52,920 nucleotides of DNA. It comes from Planctomycetaceae bacterium (GTDB lineage: Bacteria; Planctomycetota; Planctomycetia; Pirellulales; Pirellulaceae). The notes beneath the pieces were generated by a model. The model did no database searches and was not told where the DNA came from. It saw only the letters and a list, made by a program, of their open reading frames with translations. This document shows positions 1-8,816 of this stretch, in pieces. The stretch spans positions 1 through 52,920 of the forward strand of contig PBTE01000121.1 in NCBI GenBank assembly GCA_002726515.1. The letters are read 5' to 3'. The translations under genes and the position numbers were made by a program. Every line of letters begins with the position of its first letter. Position 1 is the first letter of the stretch.

Positions 1-68
1 GACTATTTCAATTGCTTGACTATTTCAATTGCTTGACTATTTCAATTGCTTGACTATTTCAATTGCTT
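1..68. repeat. 17-bp tandem repeat, four perfect copies
   Basis: The unit gactatttcaattgctt is present four times head to tail without a mismatch, then breaks off after the next three bases. The array starts at the first base of the window, so its true length is unknown. On the minus strand the innermost copy encodes the last four residues and the TAG stop of the DUF1080 gene, so the array grew from the gene's 3' end and the outer copies lie in its 3' untranslated region. The period is not a multiple of three. There are no spacers, so this is not a CRISPR array. Confidence 0.95.
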
Positions 69-665
69 GACCTGGAGGTTGCGATACCTGACAACGCTTT
101 TGGGGTCGTGCGCCTGCAGGGCGATCGAACCCTTCCCGATGCGGCGTCCAGCGGTTACTCCGGCCGGTTCCGTGTAATCTACGACGACTTTGCCGTTAAT
201 GCGTGTTACGATGTTTTGGCCTTGAACGGTAATCTGCATAGTGTACCACTCGTTGTCTTCCACCCGTGCATTGTAATTCTTGACCACGCCCCACAGGCTG
301 CCATTTTTAACCGGGTCACTGTGAGTGCAGTTGACCTGGACCTCATACCCCTTGCTTGGCCAGGTCTCCTCGTAAGCCGTGTGGAAGTAGATGCCCGAAT
401 TGGAGCCCGGCTGCGTCATGATTTCACACGTGAAGTCGAAGTTTTGGTATTCACTGATGGTAAACAGGTGTGCCCGATTGCCACGGACAACGATCACTCC
501 GTCTTCTACCGAGAAGTCGCCGTTTTCGCTGGCCTTCCAACCGGTAAGGTCCCGGCCATTGAAAAGGCGGACGAATCCATCATCACCCTTGCCTTCACCC
601 GACAGCCAGCAAAACGAGAGAAAGACAAACGTCATCACAGTTAGATTGGTGACACGGTTTTTCAT
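54..665 (-). CDS. Secreted DUF1080 (3-keto-disaccharide hydrolase-like) protein
   Basis: A 203-residue protein. The N-terminus has a charged start and a hydrophobic run (about residues 8-22), which reads as a signal peptide, so the protein should act outside the cytoplasm. The rest is a single DUF1080 domain: LFNGRDLTGW near residues 34-43, a GSNSGIYFHT stretch in the middle, and a closing beta-strand segment with VRYRNL. The family has a concanavalin-like fold; some members cleave 3-keto-glycosides, and planctomycetes carry many copies. The substrate cannot be told from the sequence. A purine-rich AAGGGA lies just upstream of the ATG. The C-terminal four residues and the stop lie inside the 17-bp tandem repeat. 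Confidence 0.88.
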   Translation of the reverse strand: MKNRVTNLTVMTFVFLSFCWLSGEGKGDDGFVRLFNGRDLTGWKASENGDFSVEDGVIVVRGNRAHLFTISEYQNFDFTCEIMTQPGSNSGIYFHTAYEETWPSKGYEVQVNCTHSDPVKNGSLWGVVKNYNARVEDNEWYTMQITVQGQNIVTRINGKVVVDYTEPAGVTAGRRIGKGSIALQAHDPKSVVRYRNLQVKQLK

Positions 666-834
666 GGCAGTCCCTTCAGCAAGGCTTCAATTAGCAGGTC
701 TGAAAAACGAAATGGAAAACTGTAGGTCGCGCAGCAAGGGACGAGACAAACAGCTAACCGTCAATTTACCGTAAAGTGGAGTGCGCGGCTGCCCCGTGTC
801 GCGGGGCTGGCAAGTCACGACCGGAAAATCGAGC

Positions 835-1887
835 TCAATTTTCCGGGAGATCCCAAGGGTTCTCAGGCGACGGGGGTGATTGTCCCAGCAGGGCCTGAGT
901 GATACGCCGTGCGTGAATGTGGCAATTCTCAATGAAGAGACGATATTTTTTCTGTTCACCAGCCAAAGCAGTTCCCGCGACATACACTCCAGGCACATTC
1001 GTTTCCATCGTATCGGCGTTGTAAACCGGCTCCCGCTCTGGTCCCTCGAGCTTGACCCCTAACTGCCGGAAGAACTTCTGGTCAGGTTGAAATCCCGTCA
1101 AGAGCAAAACGAAGTCCGCTTCAACCGAAAATGTTCTTGCTTCACGATCAGTCGATTGTAACTGGATAGAGGTGGGAGTGATCTCAACAGGTTTCGAGTT
1201 GAAATACGACTCAATCTTTCCTCGTGTGATCAGTCCCTGTAACTCAGGATAGATCCAGTACTTGATAGAACGATCGTCCAGTCGGTCCCCGCGGTAGCTC
1301 AAAGCCACTTCTGCACCCGCCCGGAAGCAACGTAGGGCTGCTTCTGCCGCCGAATTCTTGCCACCCACAATCAGAACTTTCTTACGGAAATAAGTGTGTG
1401 GTTCCGCGAGTGTGTGTGACACATGCGAAAGCGTTTCACCCGGAATTTCTAAGAGCCGGGGAAACGTCATGTTGCCAATGGCGAGGATGACTTTGTCTGA
1501 CGTGTAGGTATGTGTTCTTGTTCCACAGGCTGTCGTTGTCTGTAGCAGGAAGCCGCCGGTATCGGTTTTCTGGATGTTCTCAACAGGCTCGTAGTTGCGA
1601 ATTTGCAAGTCGAAAGCTTCGGCGACCGAGCGCAGGTAGGCGATGTACTGTTCTTTTGTTGTCTTGGTTTGGTTGACGTTCGGAATCGGAATTCCGGCAA
1701 TGGCAATCCGTTCGGGCGAACTGAAGTAAATTGTACCGGGCGGATAGGCCATGATGGTCGCCGCCATCTGACCTTTTTCGAAGTGTAAGTATTCCAAGCC
1801 GGACTGGTTCAACTGAATGGCGGTTTCCAAACCAATCGGACCGGCACCAATCAGCGCGATCGGAGTATGTTGCTGCAGCTCATTCAT
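835..1887 (-). CDS. YpdA-like FAD/NAD(P)-dependent oxidoreductase
   Basis: A 350-residue flavoprotein of the thioredoxin-reductase-like superfamily. A GAGPIG dinucleotide-binding motif sits at residues 14-19, and a second, NAD(P)-binding motif GGKNSAAE at about 175-182. The C-terminal part contains NVPGVYVAGT, the usual second FAD contact. The YYFSSPE-like region and the NSA motif resemble YpdA, the bacillithiol-disulfide reductase of Firmicutes. I see no CxxC redox pair typical of thioredoxin reductase. Whether a bacillithiol-like thiol exists in this organism is unknown, so the substrate is open. An in-frame ATG six codons upstream (position 1905) is possible; the shorter start was chosen because it begins just before the first beta strand. 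Confidence 0.8.
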   Translation of the reverse strand: MNELQQHTPIALIGAGPIGLETAIQLNQSGLEYLHFEKGQMAATIMAYPPGTIYFSSPERIAIAGIPIPNVNQTKTTKEQYIAYLRSVAEAFDLQIRNYEPVENIQKTDTGGFLLQTTTACGTRTHTYTSDKVILAIGNMTFPRLLEIPGETLSHVSHTLAEPHTYFRKKVLIVGGKNSAAEAALRCFRAGAEVALSYRGDRLDDRSIKYWIYPELQGLITRGKIESYFNSKPVEITPTSIQLQSTDREARTFSVEADFVLLLTGFQPDQKFFRQLGVKLEGPEREPVYNADTMETNVPGVYVAGTALAGEQKKYRLFIENCHIHARRITQALLGQSPPSPENPWDLPEN

Positions 1888-2189
1888 GGACAGCCAGCGT
1901 AACAAGGCGACCCGGCTGTGTCACGGGGTAGAGCACGGTTTCCCGCCTGCTTCGGGGCCTTGCATGCCTTCACAACCAATGGCTGACCTCTAACGAACAA
2001 CACCACGCTTGTGGAAACCCAAATGTCGGCAAGCGAGCTGAGATATTGGAAACGTTGTTGCTTGCCAGTTTTTCTACGGTAATCGAAGAGAATCAAGCCG
2101 CCGCCAAGGCGCGCCACGCGTAGAAAAATAGACGTTCAGTGTGGAGGGAAAATTGCGCCAAGGGCAGTCGCGGCGACTGTCATTGGCAT
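1888..2189. other. Intergenic stretch, no gene seen
   Basis: Separates DUF423 from the oxidoreductase, all on the minus strand. A perfect inverted repeat (7-bp arms around one base, 2165-2179) lies 11 bases after the DUF423 stop; there is no U-tract, so it is only a weak terminator candidate. A 77-codon open frame here has no recognisable features and was not called. Confidence 0.5.
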
Positions 2190-2579
2190 TCATCGGCCGG
2201 AAAATGCCAGGGCAGCCCATCCCACAATGAACGAACTTCCTCCTAGGGGAACGACGGCACCCAGAAGCTTGATTCCAGTGAATACCAGCAGATACAAACA
2301 GCCCGAGAAGAAAACGATTCCCAGGAGGAAGGCGAATGCAGAAAAATTGACCGCTCTCCCGGCACGCTGTTGGGCAACCAGGCCAACTCCCATCAGGGCC
2401 AGCACGTGGTAGAGATGGTATTTCACCGCGGTTTCAAACACTTCACAGCGGCTTTCGATCTCTGCTGGTTCGACTCCCATGGTTCCCAGAACATCGGGGA
2501 GCGCATGAGCACCGAAAGCGCCCATAAAAACCCCCAGGGCCCCCAGCATGCCGGCAATCAGAAGGGAGTGTTTCGCCAT
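2190..2579 (-). CDS. DUF423 membrane protein
   Basis: A 129-residue protein with four hydrophobic segments, matching the small inner-membrane DUF423 family (YwdK/YgdD type). The family signature is visible: GALGVFMGAFGAHAL near residues 13-27, a KYHLYHVLAL stretch in the middle, and LGGSSFIVGW near the end. The function of the family is not established. The ATG lies two bases after the stop codon of the secretin gene (TGA-CG-ATG), with no separate Shine-Dalgarno, so it is probably translated by coupling from the secretin message. Confidence 0.88.
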   Translation of the reverse strand: MAKHSLLIAGMLGALGVFMGAFGAHALPDVLGTMGVEPAEIESRCEVFETAVKYHLYHVLALMGVGLVAQQRAGRAVNFSAFAFLLGIVFFSGCLYLLVFTGIKLLGAVVPLGGSSFIVGWAALAFSGR

Positions 2580-2581
2580 CG

Positions 2582-5500
2582 TCAGGGGGGGTTGCCGCCG
2601 ATCAGTATTTCTTCTTCTTCCTCTTTGATGATGATCCGTGGGGTGACCATCAACATCAGACTTTCCGCTTCACGCCCAATTCCTACGTTTGTAAATAGTC
2701 GATTTACGTAGGGAAGCTTGGACAACATTGGTACGCCACGTTCAACACGTCCTTCTGAAAGACGCTTGATACCTCCTAAAAGGATGGTGCCTCCGTCAGG
2801 TACACTAACCGTTGTATTAACCGTGACGAATTTAAACTCCGGCAACTGAACCGTCGTACCTGAGCTAAAGGTTTCGATTTCGTTTTGTACATTGTTCGTC
2901 TCGTCACTGGGGTCAACTGCAGCAGTGCCAGAACTGGACGAGGAACTGCCCGTGAATGTGAACGTTTGAACATGTCCGATTTTGCTGAAGAAGGGCACTA
3001 ACGTGAGACGCACAAAACGACGATCCGGTGAAACGACCGCTTGAACGCTCAACGAAGTTCCCTCGCTCAGAACGGTGATCACCGGTTGTTGTGCTGCGGC
3101 AAAATCACCAACCACCGGGATCACACTTGTCACGAAAGGCCTTTGAGACTGATCGCTGATCGAAGCCTGTTGGCCGTTGAACAGTGTCACTTTGGGAGAT
3201 TGCATAATATTACTGCGGCTGTCTCCTTGCGTCGCTTGAATCAGAAAGAACGCTTCGATATCGCTGAGGATGGCAAAGCCGAAGTTAGCGGCAGATTCCG
3301 GATCAAATCCGCCAAAGATCGGAGCTGAAGCCGCAAAACTACCTTGGCGGAATTGGAGATCGAGGTCCGCTGTGGGGCCAAGGGCGTTCAGGCCGGTTGT
3401 GAAGCTGGGACCGTTGTCAGGCCTTGAAGGCGACTCATTGATCCACCCTCTGGCAGGCTGGTTCCCTTCGCCTCCACCTCCCCCGTCGTCGTCGTTTCGA
3501 ATCGTCATGTCGTCATAACCGAGTCCCGTGTTGTCATCGATATCGAAGTTAAAATCGACCCCCATTTTCTCAAAGAAATTATCGGAGAGTACGATGTACC
3601 GCACCTCGATCGTCACTTGCAAATCTTGCAAACGCCGCAATTGTTCCAACAGGTCGGCGACCTCTTCATGCACGTCCTGAGTTTGCGTCACGACCAAACT
3701 CAACGTGCCTTCAAACTCCTGGATGGCACCGCTGCCACCCACTTCTTCCCAGGTGTCGGGTTTGATGGTCGTGGTGATCAAGTCAATCAGTGAATCGAAA
3801 TCTGCCGCCGCCGCTCCTCCCAGGCCACCAGGCCCCGGAATAATCGGTTGTCGGGAACCCCTGCTTTGACCCGCCATGGGAACACCGCCACCCAGCATCT
3901 GACTCAACACGGAGGGGCTGGTTGTGGCGCCCTGCTGACCTTCCTCTTGTGAAGCTAATATCAGGGGGCCGCTGTAGGACTTTCCTCCAATCTTTCCATA
4001 GCCAAGGGCATCGTGAGCTGCGGCCATTGCAGCGGGCATCCCCAAGTTGTGGCTCGGAACAAAATTAGGTATCGGAGTCACCAGGTCGGCCACGTTATAA
4101 ACATGGGGGTAGACTTCCGAGTCTTTCATCTGTTCACTGGTAATTTTGAGCACTTCGTTACGAATCACGTAGCTCAAGCGCAAAGGTTCCAAGATGAGCG
4201 TCAATGCGCTTTTCAGGGAAATTGGTTTGCCGGAAAGATTGAGTGTGACCGGTTCGTCACTCGTCACCCCTTCGGCCATCATTCCTAAGGGATCCAAAAA
4301 TATGTTGACGCTGGTCAGGTTGGACAGCGTGTCCATGACGTCTTTCAGCGGCCGATTGTTGAAATGCACCTCCACAGGTGTCTTCAGCTGCCGATAAATT
4401 TCCCGTTCCGATTCCGAGAGGTGCGACTGTGGATCCCCTACTCTCTTGAGGCGCCTTCTGGATAGATCTTCCCAGTCCCGTTGGTTGGGAAATTTCAGGG
4501 GATCACGGTCGTCAAAGCCGAGCGAAGACTCCGTGGTGCTCTCCATGGTTCCGAGGAAACCGTCATTCTGTAACTCGGTAAAACTTACGTTTCGCGCATT
4601 ACGTTGAATGAAGTCGCTTTTCCAAACCAATATCGTCGTCAACTCGTTATCGGGAGCCAGCTCACGTGCTTGTCGGGCTATGAGACGGGCTTCTGCATAG
4701 CGCCGTTGGTCGAGCAAACCATTGAACTGGTCGACCAACTCAGCCAGCTTTTCCTGAGTTTCCTGCTCGAGCGCTCTGCCCCGCCGGATGTCGTCAAGTA
4801 CGGCTTGATTTTCTTGGTCCAGTTCAAGGTCCGCCCTGTTCTGGTCAATGAAAGTTTCCAGCCGTCTTAATGTCGCATCGACACGAACAACCAGCCTGCT
4901 GCGAGACTTTTCCGACAGCGCCGATGCTTTGATGCGCTGTTTGAGTTCATTGAGAGTCTTTAACGCCTCAAACGGATCTGTTTGCTCAAGTTTTTCAGCC
5001 TCTCGCTGCAGGTAAGTCACTTCACTGATCCACTGTCTCCACAGCAGGGCCTGCTGGGCTTCGACGGTGTCAACCGCAGAAGTTTGATTCCGCGGTGGAC
5101 GTACGACGTTCTGTTGGGTGTTGAACAGTTTTGTTTGGTCCTGAAGCTGCTGCTGCCCGTTGGAATTGAGTTTCGAATTGTCTTCCAGAGCTTTGGAAAA
5201 ATGACCTCGTGTCGTGTCTGCGTTGCTGGTTCCTGAATTGCCCGCTCGGGTCAATTTCTGGGAACCGAGAAAGGGGCTGGTGACGGGTGTTCCCCGTCCG
5301 GGGAGCGTGTTTGCCAGCCGATTTCGAGAGTTGTTGCTTTCTGGTTTGTAGATTGCCGCAGCTACACCGTTTTCTGGCTGTTCACCGGTTTCACTTTGCG
5401 GGCCATCAGCAAGTTGGGCAGCGGCTGATGCCAGAAGACCACCTCGTCTGGGGGCCTTGACCGGAGACACATCAGGATTATTTTGTGCCCCAGTTGCCGC

Positions 5501-6634
5501 ACGATTTGAGAAGGTCCGCTCCGGTCTGGAACCCGAATAAGTCGAATTTACGCTGCCGACTATTGTGTTTCCATCAGCGGGTGAGCGACTGTGAGCCGTT
5601 GATTGGGGGCCTTCCAAATGATCTGGCGGCGCGGCGAAGTTGGGCTCTAACGTCGATTTCGGTGTCTGTGGCAAAGGAGGTTCTGTAAGGGAGGCCACCC
5701 CGGGTTGTGTCGGGAACGCCTGAAAGCCGGTGTCGACATTTGACGTGCCGGTAGGGGGAGTGACCTGGGTGTTATCAACGAAAGGATTGACAAGTCCACT
5801 CGCTCCCTGCGTGAATAACTCCGACGACGTTGAATTCAAATCAGAGTTCAAGGCAAGCTGACCCGTTGGCAAGTTTCCCGGTTGAGTGAACGGGTTCACT
5901 TGAGGTGTACTGTCGGAAACAATGCCGACAGGTTGCGAGTATCCATCCGATCCGTTGACCTCCACGATGCCTGTCAGACGCAAGTCTTCAAGCAATTGCT
6001 CGGGAGAATACTCCTCGGGTCCAAATTGGGCATTTAATGCTGCTGCCTTTCTGTACCACGTTACAGCACCGTTGTAGTTGCGCTGCGATAGGGCAAGTTG
6101 TCCGTTGGCAAGATACTCTTGCGCGCGAATTTTGCTATTGTCCAACAGGTTCGCAAGCTGTTCTTCTTCGTTGGGCTGAATCTGGAAGGGGTCTTGGGGT
6201 ATTTCCGTCGAGCCAGGATCGTTTCTTCTTCCGAAGAGTGAAGGGAGTAACCGTTTTGATTTCCTCGGGGGGTTCACCAAAACATTTTTCCGCAATTCGT
6301 TGAGTTCCTGTCGTAGCTTCTGCGGAGAGTTGGGGTGAGCAGAAAAAGAAGAATCGCGTTGAACATCCAGTGCCTCGGCTTGATCAATCAACGAGGTGGC
6401 CTGTTCAAAATCTCCACGTTCTATCGCATTTCTTGCATTGTGGAGAATGTCATTGGCCTTTTTGACATCTCCAGAGGGTGACTGTCCAATCACCGCACGG
6501 GATACCACCAATGAAAAAGAGCCGACTGGCAATTCCGCCCGGACTGAACGATTAGCCGTGAATGGGGATAGGATTGCACAAAAGGTCAGCCACTGTAGGG
6601 TGACTCTTAGTTGGATTGTTTGATTGCAAGTCAT
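2582..6634 (-). CDS. Secretin (GspD/PilQ-type) with long N-terminal region
   Basis: A 1350-residue outer-membrane secretin, the pore through which secretion systems or pili pass. From the N-terminus: a signal peptide (MTCNQ start, hydrophobic core about 15-25); a helical repeat region (about 45-100 and 140-200, TPR-like); a low-complexity Gln/Ser/Pro/Asn-rich stretch; a coiled-coil-like section (about 530-680); a secretin N-terminal domain (about 755-830, NNRPLKDVMDTLSNLTSVNI); a second ring domain (about 980-1025); and the secretin barrel (about 1145-1338) with VPDGGTILLGG and VTPRIII near the C-terminus. The start at 6634 was chosen because a signal peptide follows directly; the frame is open 67 codons further upstream. 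No other type II or pilus gene is adjacent. Confidence 0.9.
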   Translation of the reverse strand: MTCNQTIQLRVTLQWLTFCAILSPFTANRSVRAELPVGSFSLVVSRAVIGQSPSGDVKKANDILHNARNAIERGDFEQATSLIDQAEALDVQRDSSFSAHPNSPQKLRQELNELRKNVLVNPPRKSKRLLPSLFGRRNDPGSTEIPQDPFQIQPNEEEQLANLLDNSKIRAQEYLANGQLALSQRNYNGAVTWYRKAAALNAQFGPEEYSPEQLLEDLRLTGIVEVNGSDGYSQPVGIVSDSTPQVNPFTQPGNLPTGQLALNSDLNSTSSELFTQGASGLVNPFVDNTQVTPPTGTSNVDTGFQAFPTQPGVASLTEPPLPQTPKSTLEPNFAAPPDHLEGPQSTAHSRSPADGNTIVGSVNSTYSGSRPERTFSNRAATGAQNNPDVSPVKAPRRGGLLASAAAQLADGPQSETGEQPENGVAAAIYKPESNNSRNRLANTLPGRGTPVTSPFLGSQKLTRAGNSGTSNADTTRGHFSKALEDNSKLNSNGQQQLQDQTKLFNTQQNVVRPPRNQTSAVDTVEAQQALLWRQWISEVTYLQREAEKLEQTDPFEALKTLNELKQRIKASALSEKSRSRLVVRVDATLRRLETFIDQNRADLELDQENQAVLDDIRRGRALEQETQEKLAELVDQFNGLLDQRRYAEARLIARQARELAPDNELTTILVWKSDFIQRNARNVSFTELQNDGFLGTMESTTESSLGFDDRDPLKFPNQRDWEDLSRRRLKRVGDPQSHLSESEREIYRQLKTPVEVHFNNRPLKDVMDTLSNLTSVNIFLDPLGMMAEGVTSDEPVTLNLSGKPISLKSALTLILEPLRLSYVIRNEVLKITSEQMKDSEVYPHVYNVADLVTPIPNFVPSHNLGMPAAMAAAHDALGYGKIGGKSYSGPLILASQEEGQQGATTSPSVLSQMLGGGVPMAGQSRGSRQPIIPGPGGLGGAAAADFDSLIDLITTTIKPDTWEEVGGSGAIQEFEGTLSLVVTQTQDVHEEVADLLEQLRRLQDLQVTIEVRYIVLSDNFFEKMGVDFNFDIDDNTGLGYDDMTIRNDDDGGGGGEGNQPARGWINESPSRPDNGPSFTTGLNALGPTADLDLQFRQGSFAASAPIFGGFDPESAANFGFAILSDIEAFFLIQATQGDSRSNIMQSPKVTLFNGQQASISDQSQRPFVTSVIPVVGDFAAAQQPVITVLSEGTSLSVQAVVSPDRRFVRLTLVPFFSKIGHVQTFTFTGSSSSSSGTAAVDPSDETNNVQNEIETFSSGTTVQLPEFKFVTVNTTVSVPDGGTILLGGIKRLSEGRVERGVPMLSKLPYVNRLFTNVGIGREAESLMLMVTPRIIIKEEEEEILIGGNPP

Positions 6635-7159
6635 AGCCAGTCGCTTGAGATGAGAGGGAGTGTACGCGATCTGCGGTGTGTCGACACCTGTAAACTTTGG
6701 AGTGAACAAAGCAAACCAGGAAAAGTCCACTTGACCCGAATTTACCAAGCGCTTGAATAGCGCCGGAACTCGATCGAAACACAAAAGTAAAAAGAAAGGA
6801 GCGAGATAAATAGCCATGACGGGCGCAGCGGTCAAGTGCAGTTCGCAGGGTACTCGTTTTTAATTTTGTTTGGCTCTCGTGAAGCCCGCTGTCGCGTCAA
6901 TGCCAGGGTAGCTTGCACGGTCCATGTATTCCGGGGATTAGCAGGACGATCCCCAAGTGAATACTTCCGGCGAAAGTTTGCAAATCTGTGAGGTTTCGAT
7001 AGATAGGAAAAGACTTTCGGGGCGATATCAACAGTGTGTGTCCACGTAAACAGGCAAAGCATTCCCACCAGAGAATCAGTGCAAGCAGCCGACACGACGA
7101 CGAATTTTCCCGGCTAGCAAGGTCGTTCAGCAGGGTGCGGCGAACACGGGTGGTAAGCA
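6635..7159. other. Divergent intergenic region
   Basis: Lies between the secretin gene (minus) and the first short-chain dehydrogenase (plus), so it should hold promoters for both. No convincing paired -35/-10 set was found by eye. The upstream extension of the secretin frame (to 6835) falls here and looks non-coding or at least not required. Confidence 0.45.
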
Positions 7160-8035
7160 TTGGATTACTATCACAACAAAGTTTGCCTCATTGCAGGTGC
7201 AGCTTCAGGGACCGGCGCTGGGCTGGTCCAAAGTCTTGCCGAACGAAAAGCACGTGTTGTCGTAACAGACATCGATCAAGAGCCGGCCGTACGACTTGCT
7301 GACCAATTGAATGGCCAGGGCCATCGGGCTCATGGCCGCGGGCTCGATGTTCGGTTTTCTCAAGACTCGCAAGACGCCGTGGGTCTTACACGTTCCAAAT
7401 ATGGACGGCTGGACCTGTTGGTGAACAATGCGGGAGTCGGATCGGCCGGAGAATTGCGGGACGTGGAAGTTTCGGACCGGAAGAAGGTTATCGATGTGAA
7501 TCTGTGTGGGGGCATTCGCGGAGTTCATGCTTGCCTGCCCGTGATGGTGCGTCAGGGGTTCGGACAGATCGTCAAGATTTCTTCCGCTTGTGGTCTAGTT
7601 CCGCGACCCGGCATGATACCCTATGCCACTTCCAAGCCTGGCGTGGTGGGTCTTTCGAACTCGCTACGTGTTGAGGCCGAAGACCTGGGTATTCGAGTCA
7701 ACGTTGTGTGTCCGTTTAACATCGCAACCCCGGTCTACAAAACCACGGTGTATAAGAACCTTGATTACGAGGGGGTCTTGGCGGCGACTCCTCTGCCGGC
7801 AATGTCGATCGAACGTTGCGTGCGCAGGATCTTAAAAAGGGTCAGGCGTAACTGGGAAGAGATCTGTAACTGGGCAGGGATCACTGTGCACCCTTATGCG
7901 GATTTCGAATGGTGGTGTTATCGATTCTTTCCACCCGTCGCGACCAGTTTGCTCCGTCGTTGGCGCCGGATGTTTCGTAAATTTCGCACTGAGAAACGAA
8001 CGCGGGAGCCGAAGGAAAACTGCCATGTCGCTTAA
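7160..8035 (+). CDS. Short-chain dehydrogenase/reductase
   Basis: A 291-residue classical SDR. The nucleotide-binding glycine motif GAASGTG is at residues 13-19, NNAG at 89-92, the catalytic serine in ISSACG at about 141-142, and YATSK with Tyr155 and Lys159. The fold therefore looks catalytically complete; the substrate is unknown. The C-terminal 60 residues are basic and could bind membrane or another protein. The start codon is TTG: an in-frame TAA lies six bases upstream and the Rossmann strand begins at once. The 3' end overlaps the next SDR gene by 11 bases. Confidence 0.87.
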   Translation: MDYYHNKVCLIAGAASGTGAGLVQSLAERKARVVVTDIDQEPAVRLADQLNGQGHRAHGRGLDVRFSQDSQDAVGLTRSKYGRLDLLVNNAGVGSAGELRDVEVSDRKKVIDVNLCGGIRGVHACLPVMVRQGFGQIVKISSACGLVPRPGMIPYATSKPGVVGLSNSLRVEAEDLGIRVNVVCPFNIATPVYKTTVYKNLDYEGVLAATPLPAMSIERCVRRILKRVRRNWEEICNWAGITVHPYADFEWWCYRFFPPVATSLLRRWRRMFRKFRTEKRTREPKENCHVA

Positions 8036-8816
8036 AGGCAAAGTTGCCTGGATCACGGGAGCCTCCTCTGGAATCGGACGGGAACTGGCCTTGGCGCTCT
8101 CTCAGAGAGGTGTTTGTGTTGTATTGTCCGCACGGCGGCGGGAAGTGTTGCGAGAAGTGCAACAATCCTGTGACCGACCCGATGCGCATCTCGTTCTACC
8201 ATTGGACGTGACCAATGAAGATTCACTGCCCCTCGCTGCCCAGCAGGTGTACGACCGTTATTCACAGGTCGATTTCCTGATGAACATGGCGGGAATCACT
8301 CAGCGCGGCATGGCGATGGACACGATCATGGAAGTGGATCGTCGAATCATGGAGTTGAATTTTTTTGCAACCGTGGCCCTGACCAAAACGGTACTACCTA
8401 AGATGGTTCAGCGCGGTACCGGACAGATCGTTGTTTGTAGCAGTTTATTAGGGAAATTCGGTGCGGCGACACGTTCTGGATATGCGGCTTCTAAACATGC
8501 GTTGCACGGGTTTTTCGATAGTCTGCGTGCGGAAATACACGGCTCGGGAGTGCTCGTCACGATCGTGTGTCCCGGTTTCACACGCACTAACGCGTCCATC
8601 AACGCCCTGACTCCGGACGGAACTCCTTTTGGGAATATGGACCAAAATATTGGGGACGGAATGCAACCAGAGATCAGCGCACAACGGATCATAAGATCCA
8701 TCTTGCGAGGTAAAAGCGAAGTCTACATCGCCGGTAAGGAACGCATGGCGGTTTATTTGAAACGTTTTGCCCCAGGCATTTTTGAACGCGTTATTCGTCG
8801 GGTTGCACTCAAATAG
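8025..8816 (+). CDS. Short-chain dehydrogenase/reductase, second of pair
   Basis: A 263-residue classical SDR with TGASSGIG (residues 11-18), NMAG (87-90, in place of the common NNAG), the catalytic serine at 139-140 and YAASK (Tyr153, Lys157). It resembles DltE/DHRS7-type reductases, whose substrates are often lipids or steroids, but this cannot be fixed here. The frame is open further upstream; the ATG at 8025 was chosen because GAAGGA lies 8-13 bases before it and the SDR fold begins four residues later. It overlaps the preceding SDR gene, so the two are almost certainly one operon and may act in sequence or as a pair. Confidence 0.88.
   Translation: MSLKGKVAWITGASSGIGRELALALSQRGVCVVLSARRREVLREVQQSCDRPDAHLVLPLDVTNEDSLPLAAQQVYDRYSQVDFLMNMAGITQRGMAMDTIMEVDRRIMELNFFATVALTKTVLPKMVQRGTGQIVVCSSLLGKFGAATRSGYAASKHALHGFFDSLRAEIHGSGVLVTIVCPGFTRTNASINALTPDGTPFGNMDQNIGDGMQPEISAQRIIRSILRGKSEVYIAGKERMAVYLKRFAPGIFERVIRRVALK

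Noticed and set aside
1..68. CRISPR array
   Set aside because: The units are directly adjacent with no spacers and no cas genes are near.
63..644. 193-codon plus-strand frame opposite the DUF1080 gene
   Set aside because: It is antisense to a well-supported gene and shows no domain.
6635..6835. Extended N-terminus of the secretin
   Set aside because: A proper signal peptide begins at 6634; with the extension it would be internal.
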